Shown here: piece by piece, positions 1 to 8,067 of the stretch
Position numbering within the stretch: the first letter of the stretch is position 1
How the letters are laid out: every line of letters starts with the position of its first letter
Assembly: GCA_947455605.1 (NCBI GenBank)
Contig: CANGOX010000022.1
Location: 1 to 39,077, forward strand
Direction of reading: 5' to 3'
Source of the DNA: Chitinophagaceae bacterium
GTDB lineage: Bacteria > Bacteroidota > Bacteroidia > Chitinophagales > Chitinophagaceae
DNA length: 39,077 nt
Notes under the pieces: generated by a model
Database searches by the model: none
What the model was told of the DNA's origin: nothing
The model's input: the letters and a program-made list of their open reading frames with translations, nothing else
Position numbers and translations under genes: made by a program

Positions 1-1257
1 TATGCCCAATACCTTGCCAAACAATTTTTGGAGGGGCAGGGTAAAGATTCGGGAATACATAGAGCTGCCGAAATCAAAGAAACCGAAACAGCATTGGATT
101 GTTGTGATGCGGCCACCGATTGTGTGCTGAACAATACAAAAGGTGCTAAAGTGACCAATGCAACTTTGATCACTTCGTTTGATGAAGAATATAAAAGCAT
201 TAATAAAATATTACCGGTTTATAAAGTAAATTTCCAAAGAGAAGACGGGATACGTATTTATGTAGAAACCACTCAAGACAGGTTCACATTTGCGATTGAT
301 AATCAAAGAGCGCACTTTAGTAAAATCTTTGTTTGGGTGCATACATGGGCCTGGCTTGATTTCTTGGGCAGTGGAAAACTGGTTATTGAAATCCTGTTAA
401 CTTCACTGGCATTCATTACCGCTGTTTTTGGTATGTATATATTTTTCAGTACCGGTTCCAAAAAGGCTAACGGCAATAAGGTTTTACGTGCACGAAAGAG
501 CCACAGGATTACTTCCATCAGTATTGCCCTATTTACACTGATGTTTACTTTCAGCGGGGCCTTTCATGCATTTTCAAAATTTAAGGAAGATACCCGCGCC
601 AGGTATTTTGATGAACACCGGTTTGCCACTGCACAAATAAGTGATAACCTGAACACATTAGTATCTATAGTAAAAAAACCGATAGCTAATGTTAGCCTGG
701 TATTTATTAACGGTCAATCATACTGGCGGGTAAGCACTTTATTAACCCGGAAAGCCAAATTACCCGAAACGAAGGGTAAGGATATGATGAACAATGCCTT
801 TACAACTTCACCTTCAGCTGTTTATGTTTCAACTAGTGATAACCGTATCCTGCGGGGTGGTGATACAGCTTATGCCCATTATCTGGCCAATCAATTTGGG
901 AAACATTCAGAAAAGGATATCAAAAACACCGAAACGATTACTAAATTTGCCGGGGAGTATGGTTTTGCAAATAAAAGGCTGCCGGTTTTTAAAGTTTCCT
1001 ACGCATCTAACCAAAACGAACGGTTTTATGTGGAAACCGCTACCGGAAAGCTTTCTGCAAGAATTGATGATGTAGATATGCTGGAAGGGTATAGTTTTGC
1101 CTTTCTTCATAAACATGAGTTTCTTACACCGATTGGGAAAGGTTTTAAAGATTTCAGTACCATGTTTTGGGCAGCAGCGCAAATTGCTATGGTAACTGTT
1201 GGATTAATCCTTTATTTCAGGGTTAGGAGAAACAAAAGAGCGGCAAATAACAATTAA
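1..1257 (+). CDS. PepSY-associated transmembrane protein, 5'-truncated by the window edge
   Basis: The reading frame is open from base 1, so the true start lies upstream; a TTG at base 28 is only the first internal start-like codon. The visible part has membrane segments near residues 117-140, 161-183 and 377-400 (counted from base 28), with periplasmic domains between, as in the PepSY_TM family of inner-membrane proteins often linked to iron or siderophore uptake. The protein is internally duplicated: YAQYLAKQF at the very left edge recurs as YAHYLANQF, and both copies are followed by LPV(Y/F)KV and a (F/I)YVET strand. Four bases separate it from the YHS lipoprotein, so the two are probably co-transcribed. 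Family call is by architecture; the substrate is unknown. Confidence 0.75.
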   Translation, partial: YAQYLAKQFLEGQGKDSGIHRAAEIKETETALDCCDAATDCVLNNTKGAKVTNATLITSFDEEYKSINKILPVYKVNFQREDGIRIYVETTQDRFTFAIDNQRAHFSKIFVWVHTWAWLDFLGSGKLVIEILLTSLAFITAVFGMYIFFSTGSKKANGNKVLRARKSHRITSISIALFTLMFTFSGAFHAFSKFKEDTRARYFDEHRFATAQISDNLNTLVSIVKKPIANVSLVFINGQSYWRVSTLLTRKAKLPETKGKDMMNNAFTTSPSAVYVSTSDNRILRGGDTAYAHYLANQFGKHSEKDIKNTETITKFAGEYGFANKRLPVFKVSYASNQNERFYVETATGKLSARIDDVDMLEGYSFAFLHKHEFLTPIGKGFKDFSTMFWAAAQIAMVTVGLILYFRVRRNKRAANNN

Positions 1258-1261
1258 CTAT

Positions 1262-1594
1262 ATGAAAAAAAGCATCACTTCATTTTTATCTCTTGGGCTA
1301 ACGGCTTCTGCTGTTATGGTTTTGCTTGCATGTCAGTCAGGAACAACAAAAACCGAAGATAAGCCTGCAAAAGACACCATGATGTCTATGGAAAAAGACA
1401 CTACAGCCAATATATTTGAGCATATGCTGGTTGATAACAAAAAAGACCCCAGCTGCGGCATGCCGGTAACAGCGGGCATCAGCGATACGGCACATTACAA
1501 AGACAAAGTATTAGGCTTCTGTTCAAAGGAATGTAAAGAGTCGTTCCAGAAAAACCCAGAGGCTATGATAGCAGCTGCGGAAATTAAAAAATAA
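1262..1594 (+). CDS. YHS-domain lipoprotein
   Basis: 110 residues. The N-terminus has a lysine-rich start, a hydrophobic stretch and a lipobox ending in Cys (VLLAC, about residue 24), so it is predicted to be exported and lipid-anchored. The C-terminal half is a YHS domain: DPSCGMPV, then HYKDKVLGFCS and CKESFQKNPE, with three cysteines in the spacing seen in metal-binding YHS/TRASH proteins. It lies 4 bases after the PepSY protein, which suggests a shared role in transition-metal handling at the envelope, possibly copper or iron. The metal is inference; domain and lipobox are visible directly. Confidence 0.85.
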   Translation: MKKSITSFLSLGLTASAVMVLLACQSGTTKTEDKPAKDTMMSMEKDTTANIFEHMLVDNKKDPSCGMPVTAGISDTAHYKDKVLGFCSKECKESFQKNPEAMIAAAEIKK

Positions 1595-1674
1595 ATTCAT
1601 CACCATTGAATACAGAGATTTGCGCAGAATGATTCTGTGAAAATCTTTGCCTTCTGTGGCAAAAAAAATAAACC

Positions 1675-2055
1675 ATGAAAAGAATACTTCTCTGCCTGAT
1701 AATGGCAATCCCATTTGTAGTAAGTGCCCAGGAAAAATCTGACTGGAAAGAAATGAACAATTTTCATACGCTGATGAGTACCAGCTTTCATCCATCTGAA
1801 GAAGGTGATCTGAAGCCGGTGAAAGCCAAATCAGACAGTCTGCTGATTGCTGCCAAATTATGGAAAGCATCTAAAGTACCTGCAGGCTATAAACCCAAAG
1901 AAACCAGTGAAACCTTAACCAAACTGATCAAACAATTAGCCGAATTAAATACTGCCGTAAAAGCAGGAAAAGATGATGCTGCTTTAAAAGGTATGATCAA
2001 AGATGCGCATGAGATCTTTCATTTTATAACAGAAAAATGTAAAGCGGGAGAATAA
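1675..2055 (+). CDS. small secreted helical protein, function unknown
   Basis: 126 residues with a clear signal peptide (MKRILLCLIMAIPFVVSAQ, cleavage after about residue 18-19). The mature part is rich in Lys, Glu and Ala and looks all-helical, with NNFHTLMSTSFHP near the start and AHEIFHFITEKC near the end, a layout like a four-helix bundle of the cytochrome c' type. The heme motif CxxCH is absent. The histidines and the late Cys could bind a metal, which would fit the PepSY/YHS neighbours. It is followed by a strong terminator, so it is probably the last gene of this unit. I cannot name a family. Confidence 0.7.
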   Translation: MKRILLCLIMAIPFVVSAQEKSDWKEMNNFHTLMSTSFHPSEEGDLKPVKAKSDSLLIAAKLWKASKVPAGYKPKETSETLTKLIKQLAELNTAVKAGKDDAALKGMIKDAHEIFHFITEKCKAGE

Positions 2056-2076
2056 TCCTTGCTTTCCTGATAGTAA

Positions 2077-2112
2077 ACAGCCCCTTCAATGATTTGGAGG
2101 GGCTGTGTTTTT
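2077..2112 (+). terminator. intrinsic terminator after the secreted helical protein
   Basis: Perfect 9-bp stem ACAGCCCCT / AGGGGCTGT (2077-2085 with 2098-2106), 12-base loop, then GTTTTTT. It lies 22 bases after the stop codon at 2055 and closes the PepSY-YHS-secreted protein unit. Confidence 0.85.
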
Positions 2113-2140
2113 GAGCCAATGCATCCTTTATACCCTAACC

Positions 2141-2193
2141 GTGCCTTTGTGCCTTTGTGTGCAATTTTTTCTCACACAAAGGCACAAAGGCAC
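2141..2193. repeat. palindromic repeat, family A, copy 1
   Basis: Perfect 21-bp inverted repeat: 2141-2161 pairs with 2173-2193 around an 11-base loop. Each arm is built from a repeated GTGCCTTT-type unit. Two related copies, with GCGCCTTT units, flank arsM at 18607-18657 and 19543-19595. No T tract follows on either strand, so it is not a normal terminator. Confidence 0.85.
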
Positions 2194-2259
2194 AGTTTGA
2201 ATTGTTTACCATACGTTGTATTTGTTTTATTGTTAATATTAGAGAGACAAAATAAACAG

Positions 2260-2538
2260 ATGAAATCCTTCCTGTTAATCATGGGTTTATTCTTAACGGG
2301 TATTACCGCAAAGGGGCCGAGGTTTCGTTATTTGGATAAAACCGTTCCCGTTTATTTACATGTGAAAAGTTTGACTAATGATACTGATGACGATGTATCA
2401 AGATATATCAAAGACAGTTTACTACAATTACATTTTATATTCAGCTCATCTCTCGAGAATTCAACAAGGAGCAAACAATTCTTTGATGAAGAAAATGTAA
2501 GCATCCATCTCAATTTTACAACAGCATTCAATAAATAA
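2260..2538 (+). CDS. small exported protein of unknown function
   Basis: 92 residues starting at the ATG at 2260 (MKSFLLIMGLFLTGITAKG). The frame stays open upstream to 2089, but that part runs through the family A palindrome and gives no sensible protein, so I take the internal ATG, which begins a proper signal peptide. The mature part has alternating polar and hydrophobic residues, an acidic NDTDDDVSRY stretch and no recognisable motif. It converges on the helicase gene with a 20-base gap. It could be a degraded or very local gene. Confidence 0.5.
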   Translation: MKSFLLIMGLFLTGITAKGPRFRYLDKTVPVYLHVKSLTNDTDDDVSRYIKDSLLQLHFIFSSSLENSTRSKQFFDEENVSIHLNFTTAFNK

Positions 2539-2558
2539 GCGGATTGTTATTTCAAAAA

Positions 2559-5500
2559 TTAACTGAACAGGTATTCTACATCTTCCTTAGTAAGGCTCTT
2601 CACAAATCCTTCATCATCGGTGATCAGGTCTTTGGCGAGGTTACGTTTGCGCTCCTGCAGTTTTAAGATCTTATCTTCTACGGTATCGGTACAGATCATG
2701 CGGTAGGCAAAAATATTTTTCGTTTGCCCTATACGGTGCGTACGGTCAATAGCCTGCTGTTCCACCGCCGGGTTCCACCATGGATCAACAATGTATACAT
2801 AATCCGCAGCGGTAAGGTTCAGACCCACACCACCGGCTTTTAAGGAGATCAGGAATACGCGGCAGTTCTCATCGTTCTGAAAACGGGTAATGGCTTTTTC
2901 TCTTTCGGCTACAGTGCTGCTTCCATCGAAATATTCATAATCCACGCCCAGTTCTTTCATTTTCTCTTTGATCAATGCGAGCATACCCAGGAACTGAGAG
3001 AACACCAATGCTTTGTGGTTACTGATATTTTCTGTGATCTCACGGCCTATCTCTTCCAGTTTCACTGATACATTGGGGAAACGTTCTTCTTCTTTTACTA
3101 TCGCAGGGCTATCACAGATCTGTCGCAATTTCATCAGACCCTGCAGGATAGTAAGCTGTGATTTCTGGATACCCTGGTTTTCAACAACTCCCAGAATCTT
3201 ATCGCGGTAATCATTTCTATAAGCTTCGTAGATCTTACGTTGCTCATCGCCCATTTCGCAGAAGAGTACCATTTCCTGTTTTTCGGGAAGATCTTTTGCC
3301 ACCTGTTCTTTGGTTCTTCGAAGAATAAAGGGATATAAGAGTTTGCGTAGATGATCTTTCTGTTCTTTCTCACCAAATTTATCAATGGGCACAGAAAATT
3401 CCTGTTTAAAGAACTCCACACTTCCGAGCATGCCCGGGTTCAGAAAGTTCATCTGCGCAAAAATATCGAAAGTGTTATTCTGTAAAGGGGTACCGCTCAA
3501 ACACAGACGGTTCTTGGCTTTCAGAAGACCGGCCGCTTTGGTTACTTTACTGCCGGGGTTTTTGATGGCCTGGCTTTCATCCAATATCACATAATCGAAC
3601 TCGATATCTACAAACTGTTTGATATCGCTTCGCAGTGTTCCATAGGTAGTGATGATCACATCAATATCGCTACTGCCTAACCCTTCTCTCGAACGGTTGC
3701 CTCCATGGTGAATAGCAAAAGTTAGCGTAGGTGTAAACTTCCTGATCTCATTCTGCCAGTTGAACATCAGGGTTGTAGGACAAACCACCAATGCTTTCAA
3801 ACTGCCTGTTTCTTCTTTCAGGTGATGAATAAAACTGAGCGCCTGGATGGTTTTACCAAGACCCATATCATCGGCCAATATACCACCCCATTGAACTTCG
3901 CGTAAATAATTCAGCCATTGGAAACCGCTTTCCTGGTAAGGGCGTAACACTTCTTTCAGATGTGCCGGGGCCGGAACGGGTTTGATGGAATGATTGTCTT
4001 TGAGGCGTTCGTATTTTTCTTCCAGCTTAAAAAAGAGTTCCTCTTCATCACGCTGCATGTATAATTCTTCGATAACACTGAAATGATACTTGCTCAATTT
4101 CATGTTGCCCGACTTACCATCGCCCACGCGGAACAGAAGGGAATACTTCTTGATCCATTCCTCCGGCAAAATACCCAGTGTGCCATCTTCGAGCTGTACA
4201 AACTGTTGCTTGTTCCCCAGCGCTTTCTTCACTTCTTCAACAGTTACTTTCTGTTCGCCAAACAGGATCTCAACCTTGGCATCAAACCAATCTGTATTGC
4301 TGCTGATAAATATTTTGGTAGAAGGTTTCGCTGTATTGAATCTGAAATTCTTTAAAGCTTCAAATCCAAACACAGGGATATTCATCTCCTTCACAGCATC
4401 TACAAACAGGAAGAACCAGTTGTTACGTAAAACATCCGTTCCCTTTAATGCCAATACATTTCCTTCAACAGGACGGATAAAGGCAGAATGAAGTGATTCG
4501 ATCTTTTGAACAAATTCTTTCTCCGCTTCCAGGTTACGGGTTATCACCAGTAATTTATCTTCAATAGGCAGAATGATCTTTTCTTTATCTGCTGTGCGTA
4601 TATCATATCCGCGATAGCTGAACACCGGCTGAAACAAAAGATAATCGCCTTTTTCTTTCAGCATGATCTTTACTTCCGGCTTCAGGTCTTTCACTTCTTC
4701 TTTCTGTACATTGGTAAAATGCACCGTGTAATCTTTCGATAATGGAAGGATGAACTGGGTTAGCTGCACTGCCCAATCTTCGGCAGCTATCCGGATCTTT
4801 CCGGTTGGAAGGAATTTCTCTACCAACATAATATCTTCTGAACGCTGCCAGGTAAAGAACTGGTTGTGATAACGGAATAAAAGCGCAGATTCACTTTCAT
4901 TGTCAGAAATATTCAGATCGGCCAAAGGCAGTTTAACACGACAATCCACTTCATATACACCATTGGCATAACTCACTTCAAATTCGGGACTGATAAATTG
5001 GGGAACCAGCTCCGCATGTAAAAGATTGGAAGTGGTAAATGTTTTTTTGGCGGGCAGATAGAACACAAAAGGGCTGCCTGCCAGATCCGTAAAGAATTTC
5101 TTGAACTTTGGGTGCAGAAACTCGTTGATCAAATGCCGGGTTTCTTCGGGCAATTCATCATCATGTTGCTGAATAATATTTTCCCAGATACCACTGAATG
5201 GCGAGTTACGGTTCAGGTAACGGCTCACTTCACCCGGCATGAGTTTGCGTAATTGTTGCAATAGCATTTTATCATCTTCACTAAACACTTCTGTGTTGAT
5301 GAATTTTGCCAGATCAAGTTTTACCGCCTTGCTGATGTATTTGGTATTCTCCTCATCTGCTTCACCCTGCACCGCATCCAGCTGTACATAAGGATATTGC
5401 AGTTCATGTTCTGTAAATACAATACCGAGTTTTAACAGGGTCTTAACCGGATCTTCTTCCACAACCGCAACAGCAGGTTCAAAACTTCCGGATGCTTCAA

Positions 5501-6329
5501 CAGTTCTCGGTTTTGCTTCTGCCGCAGTATTCAATGATACCCGCTTGATAGAAGTATCTAAAACACGCAGAAAGGGTTTGCCATCTGTATAGGTGAACTC
5601 AAATTTACCTTTCAGATCATCGGTTAATGAATAACCGTATAATGCGAGTAATTTATTTTTTTCTTTATCCCAGTTACGGATACTGTCAAAATAATTAGGT
5701 CCGTAATTATGCAGTAATTGCAACAACACAATATCCTTGTGAATACACAAAGGATGTTCTGTATCGCTCTGACAGGTACAGCTGGTATCAAAATTGCGTT
5801 CTTCGTTCTTCTGTATCACTACTTTAAATAGCTCACCTTCGTGTTCGAGTTCGGCCACTACACGCTCATCTTTTGCTTCAAGAATATTGCTTCTGGTGCT
5901 ACGTAAATAATTTTCTGCCGCTTCAAAATTTACCTGAGCCGATAACATGCGGATCAGCTTCAGCTCCAGCTGTTTCATTTTTACCACGGTATGGCGCTGG
6001 TCGTAAATGGTTTCTTTATCACCCAGTAAATTCTTATCCAGCATATCCTGTAAATGAAACAAGGCACCTGCTTTATGGCGACAGATCTCTGAAAGATTAT
6101 AGGGACAACTACAACGAAGCGATAATGTTTTGGGATCTTTAAACTGGTTGATATGCACTTTATAAAAAGTAGCGTACCCATCATCCTTTACACGAAAGAT
6201 CACCGATGCCATCAGGTCATCATACTCCACCAATTCTACATTGCCAAGCGCATGTATCTTTTTCCCACGGCGAATAACTTCTTCCGTTCCGCTGTTGTAG
6301 ATATGTTTAACCAAATACGGTAGAGCCAT
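2559..6329 (-). CDS. SNF2-family helicase with SWIM zinc-finger N-terminus
   Basis: 1256 residues. A SWIM zinc motif lies at the N-terminus (C73, C75, C83, H85), and a second CxC...CxH set follows at C184, C186, C195, H197. A long poorly conserved middle leads to a SNF2/RapA-type ATPase: Walker A DDMGLGKT at 820-827, DESQ at 917-920, SGTPLQNN at about 945, and motif VI DRTHRIGQT near 1200. This is the usual length for the bacterial SWIM/SNF2 group. It should be an ATP-driven double-stranded DNA translocase that remodels nucleoprotein or transcription complexes; the precise role is not known. It is transcribed alone, with a TACTTTTG box about 110 bases upstream and a palindrome in its leader. 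Confidence 0.95.
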   Translation of the reverse strand: MALPYLVKHIYNSGTEEVIRRGKKIHALGNVELVEYDDLMASVIFRVKDDGYATFYKVHINQFKDPKTLSLRCSCPYNLSEICRHKAGALFHLQDMLDKNLLGDKETIYDQRHTVVKMKQLELKLIRMLSAQVNFEAAENYLRSTRSNILEAKDERVVAELEHEGELFKVVIQKNEERNFDTSCTCQSDTEHPLCIHKDIVLLQLLHNYGPNYFDSIRNWDKEKNKLLALYGYSLTDDLKGKFEFTYTDGKPFLRVLDTSIKRVSLNTAAEAKPRTVEASGSFEPAVAVVEEDPVKTLLKLGIVFTEHELQYPYVQLDAVQGEADEENTKYISKAVKLDLAKFINTEVFSEDDKMLLQQLRKLMPGEVSRYLNRNSPFSGIWENIIQQHDDELPEETRHLINEFLHPKFKKFFTDLAGSPFVFYLPAKKTFTTSNLLHAELVPQFISPEFEVSYANGVYEVDCRVKLPLADLNISDNESESALLFRYHNQFFTWQRSEDIMLVEKFLPTGKIRIAAEDWAVQLTQFILPLSKDYTVHFTNVQKEEVKDLKPEVKIMLKEKGDYLLFQPVFSYRGYDIRTADKEKIILPIEDKLLVITRNLEAEKEFVQKIESLHSAFIRPVEGNVLALKGTDVLRNNWFFLFVDAVKEMNIPVFGFEALKNFRFNTAKPSTKIFISSNTDWFDAKVEILFGEQKVTVEEVKKALGNKQQFVQLEDGTLGILPEEWIKKYSLLFRVGDGKSGNMKLSKYHFSVIEELYMQRDEEELFFKLEEKYERLKDNHSIKPVPAPAHLKEVLRPYQESGFQWLNYLREVQWGGILADDMGLGKTIQALSFIHHLKEETGSLKALVVCPTTLMFNWQNEIRKFTPTLTFAIHHGGNRSREGLGSSDIDVIITTYGTLRSDIKQFVDIEFDYVILDESQAIKNPGSKVTKAAGLLKAKNRLCLSGTPLQNNTFDIFAQMNFLNPGMLGSVEFFKQEFSVPIDKFGEKEQKDHLRKLLYPFILRRTKEQVAKDLPEKQEMVLFCEMGDEQRKIYEAYRNDYRDKILGVVENQGIQKSQLTILQGLMKLRQICDSPAIVKEEERFPNVSVKLEEIGREITENISNHKALVFSQFLGMLALIKEKMKELGVDYEYFDGSSTVAEREKAITRFQNDENCRVFLISLKAGGVGLNLTAADYVYIVDPWWNPAVEQQAIDRTHRIGQTKNIFAYRMICTDTVEDKILKLQERKRNLAKDLITDDEGFVKSLTKEDVEYLFS

Positions 6330-6330
6330 G

Positions 6331-6423
6331 GAAAGTTTGGAGTTTGGCGTTTGAAGTTTGGCGTTGAAAAAAATAAAGGTTAGGAATGAATTCCAGACTC
6401 CAGATTCCTAACGCCAGACTTCC
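6331..6423. repeat. imperfect palindrome in the helicase leader
   Basis: Left part 6331-6365 repeats GTTTGGCGTTTGAAG-like units; right part 6392-6423 (CCAGACTCCAGATT..., ...CGCCAGACTTCC) is its imperfect reverse complement. It begins one base outside the helicase ATG, so it would form a hairpin in the 5' leader. The rest of the 6330-6659 spacer holds the -7 box and an AT-rich tandem repeat; I see no gene in it. Confidence 0.6.
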
Positions 6424-6437
6424 AAAAGGGCAATTTG

Positions 6438-6445
6438 CAAAAGTA
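6438..6445 (-). promoter_or_regulatory. Bacteroidota -7 box for the helicase gene
   Basis: The minus strand reads TACTTTTG, an exact match to TAnnTTTG, about 110 bases before the helicase ATG. No clear TTTG -33 element is seen at the usual spacing, so this is a moderate call. Transcription from here would carry the palindrome as leader. Confidence 0.45.
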
Positions 6446-6633
6446 AAGGAAAGGAAGTGGGTTTCCGAATGAAATTTGAGAATTTGGCAATTTGAAAATG
6501 AGGCCGGAAAGGCTCAAAAAAGGTAGAAAAGATTCGATAATCCGGAAGGTTAGCAGAAAAGAGCCCATTTAGGGCATTTTACACCTGGGGTGTTTCACAA
6601 AATAATAACAGAAGTCTGCCCAAAAGCAACCCC

Positions 6634-6667
6634 AATTATTAATTACTAATTATTAATTACTAATTAT
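6634..6667. repeat. AT-only tandem repeat at the comB 3' end
   Basis: The 14-bp unit AATTATTAATTACT occurs twice in tandem plus a partial third copy (AATTAT). The repeat runs into the coding region and supplies the TAG stop of the ComB-like gene (6660-6662). Confidence 0.85.
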
Positions 6668-7385
6668 CTACAACCAGGTCTCCGTTCTGATACCTTGGCA
6701 GCACATTGGCCAGATCGGGGCTTACGCAGTATTCAAGATCGCTTTCCATTCCGTAAGCGGCAAGTCGATGCCAGTGGGTGGTTTTACGGATAAAGCTGAA
6801 CATATCGTTTTTGTGGAGTTTGTACATATCTTCTGCCATCAGGCTGCTATCGCAATGGATGGTGAAATGTTCTTTGATGCGTTCAATTACGGCACCGGCA
6901 AATAAGGTGTCTTCGAGATTGAATTTATCTTTCCAGGCCGAGCAGCCAAGGATCACATTTTTTTTCTCTGCCACGAGATAACCGCATACTGCGGATATGT
7001 TAGGAAAGGACCCCGTAACTACTTCTGATGCCCCATTCTTTAAAGCCATATGAAGCAATTTGGTTCCATTGGTGGTAGTAAGTACCAGGGTTTTGCCTTC
7101 AATAAAAGAGCGTGGATATTCTGCGGGAGAATTTCCGTATGATAATCCCTCGATCACTTTCCCATCCCGCTCGCCGGCCGTAATTCCGCCTGTTTGCTGG
7201 CCAATGGCAATACACTGATCTACCGAATCAACCGGTATCACTCTTGCGGCCCCATTATATAAGGCAGTAGCAATGGTAGACGTTGCACGAAAAACATCGA
7301 TCACCACCACAATTGCATTTTTGACATCATAGATATCCAGCAAACGTGGTGAGAGAACGGTGTTAAGAGTGGGCTTAGTGCTCAT
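6660..7385 (-). CDS. comB: ComB-like 2-phosphosulfolactate phosphatase family protein
   Basis: 241 residues from the ATG at 7385. An upstream in-frame ATG at 7514 is rejected because that extension translates a palindrome. Family marks are VVVIDVFRATSTIATAL near the N-terminus, GGITAGERDG, LTTTNGTK in the middle and GCSAWKDKFNLEDTLFAG after it, as in Mg-dependent ComB phosphatases. ComB removes phosphate from 2-phosphosulfolactate on the coenzyme M route of methanogens. No other coenzyme M gene is nearby and Bacteroidota are not known to make that cofactor, so the physiological substrate here is uncertain, perhaps another sulfonated or acidic phosphoester. A TATCTTTG box ends 7 bases before the ATG. 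Confidence 0.85.
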   Translation of the reverse strand: MSTKPTLNTVLSPRLLDIYDVKNAIVVVIDVFRATSTIATALYNGAARVIPVDSVDQCIAIGQQTGGITAGERDGKVIEGLSYGNSPAEYPRSFIEGKTLVLTTTNGTKLLHMALKNGASEVVTGSFPNISAVCGYLVAEKKNVILGCSAWKDKFNLEDTLFAGAVIERIKEHFTIHCDSSLMAEDMYKLHKNDMFSFIRKTTHWHRLAAYGMESDLEYCVSPDLANVLPRYQNGDLVVDN

Positions 7386-7392
7386 AGAGCAA

Positions 7393-7400
7393 CAAAGATA
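7393..7400 (-). promoter_or_regulatory. -7 box directly in front of comB
   Basis: The minus strand reads TATCTTTG, an exact TAnnTTTG, ending 7 bases before the ATG at 7385. Transcription would start at or within a few bases of the start codon, giving a leaderless or nearly leaderless mRNA and supporting 7385 as the start. Confidence 0.6.
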
Positions 7401-7414
7401 AGGTTGGGGTGTGA

Positions 7415-7517
7415 ATATTGAATATTGAACACGGAATATTGAATGTTTAAGTAAGTGAACAATGATACGGGAGGATTTAACATCATCATTCTTCAATCCT
7501 TGTTCAATATTCAATAT
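7415..7517. repeat. palindromic repeat, family B, copy 1
   Basis: Arms 7415-7445 and 7487-7517 match as reverse complements at about 26 of 31 positions, built from ATATTGAA-type units, around a 41-base loop. It lies between ssb and comB. A second copy of the family is at 12456-12544. Confidence 0.75.
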
Positions 7518-7520
7518 GCC

Positions 7521-7859
7521 CTACGCTTTCTTCGTAAGGATCAACAGTTCATTTGCCTGCACTTCTGTTACATACCTTTTGATCCCTTGTTTATCCGTGT
7601 AATTGCGGTTAATGAGTTTGCCTTCAATGGCTACCTCGGTTCCTTTTACCAGGTATTTTTCGGCAATATCTGCCAGTTTACCCCAGGCAATTACATTGTG
7701 CCATTGGGTTTCGGTAACTTTTTCTCCCTTGGCATTTTTGTAGTTTTCGTTGGTGGCTACATTTAAATGAGCCACTTTCTTGTTGTCGCCGATCACTTTA
7801 ATATCCGGCGCCTGGCCAAGATTACCAATGAGTTGCACTTTGTTTCTGATCGCATTCAT
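7521..7859 (-). CDS. ssb: single-stranded DNA-binding protein, short form
   Basis: 112 residues forming one OB fold from start to end: VQLIGNLGQAPDIK, then ETQWHNVIAWGKLADIAEKY and GTEVAIEGKLINRNYTDKQG. These are the standard bacterial SSB landmarks, including the strand-3 Trp. It binds single-stranded DNA during replication and repair. Unlike housekeeping SSB it has no disordered linker and no acidic DDIPF-type C-terminal tip, ending in LLILTKKA, so it should not recruit the usual SSB partners. It may be an accessory SSB for recombination or a mobile-element function. Upstream the minus strand reads CATATTTG at 7920-7927, a possible -7 box. Confidence 0.92.
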   Translation of the reverse strand: MNAIRNKVQLIGNLGQAPDIKVIGDNKKVAHLNVATNENYKNAKGEKVTETQWHNVIAWGKLADIAEKYLVKGTEVAIEGKLINRNYTDKQGIKRYVTEVQANELLILTKKA

Positions 7860-8031
7860 AACGGTTCAGTTTAGATTTTTGATTGTAATTGAGCAGTTTG
7901 ACCACTGCCGTTAGCTACACAAATATGAAAAAGGAACTAAGCATCAATCGGTTAGTATTCGTTTACTTTCGGATGTAAGTGTTTGTAAACGGATAACAGA
8001 AAAGGGTTAATTTTAAATACCCGTTATCACA

Positions 8032-8047
8032 GGTGACAGCCATCACC
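8032..8047. promoter_or_regulatory. Crp/Fnr-like palindrome upstream of the beta-barrel gene
   Basis: GGTGA-CAGCCA-TCACC is a perfect 5-bp dyad with a 6-base spacer, the TGA-N6-TCA layout of Crp/Fnr-family sites. Its right edge lies 20 bases before the ATG at 8068. A second dyad, CGTTTAC...GTAAACG, sits about 60 bases further upstream. Function is inferred from symmetry only. Confidence 0.35.
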
Positions 8048-8067
8048 CAAACTAAATCCCGCACAAA

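Noticed and set aside
6380..6568. Short minus-strand frame before the helicase
   Set aside because: Consists of the leader palindrome and low-complexity spacer; no conserved features.
7386..7514. N-terminal extension of the ComB-like protein
   Set aside because: The extension translates family B repeat and the -7 box; the internal ATG starts the conserved domain.
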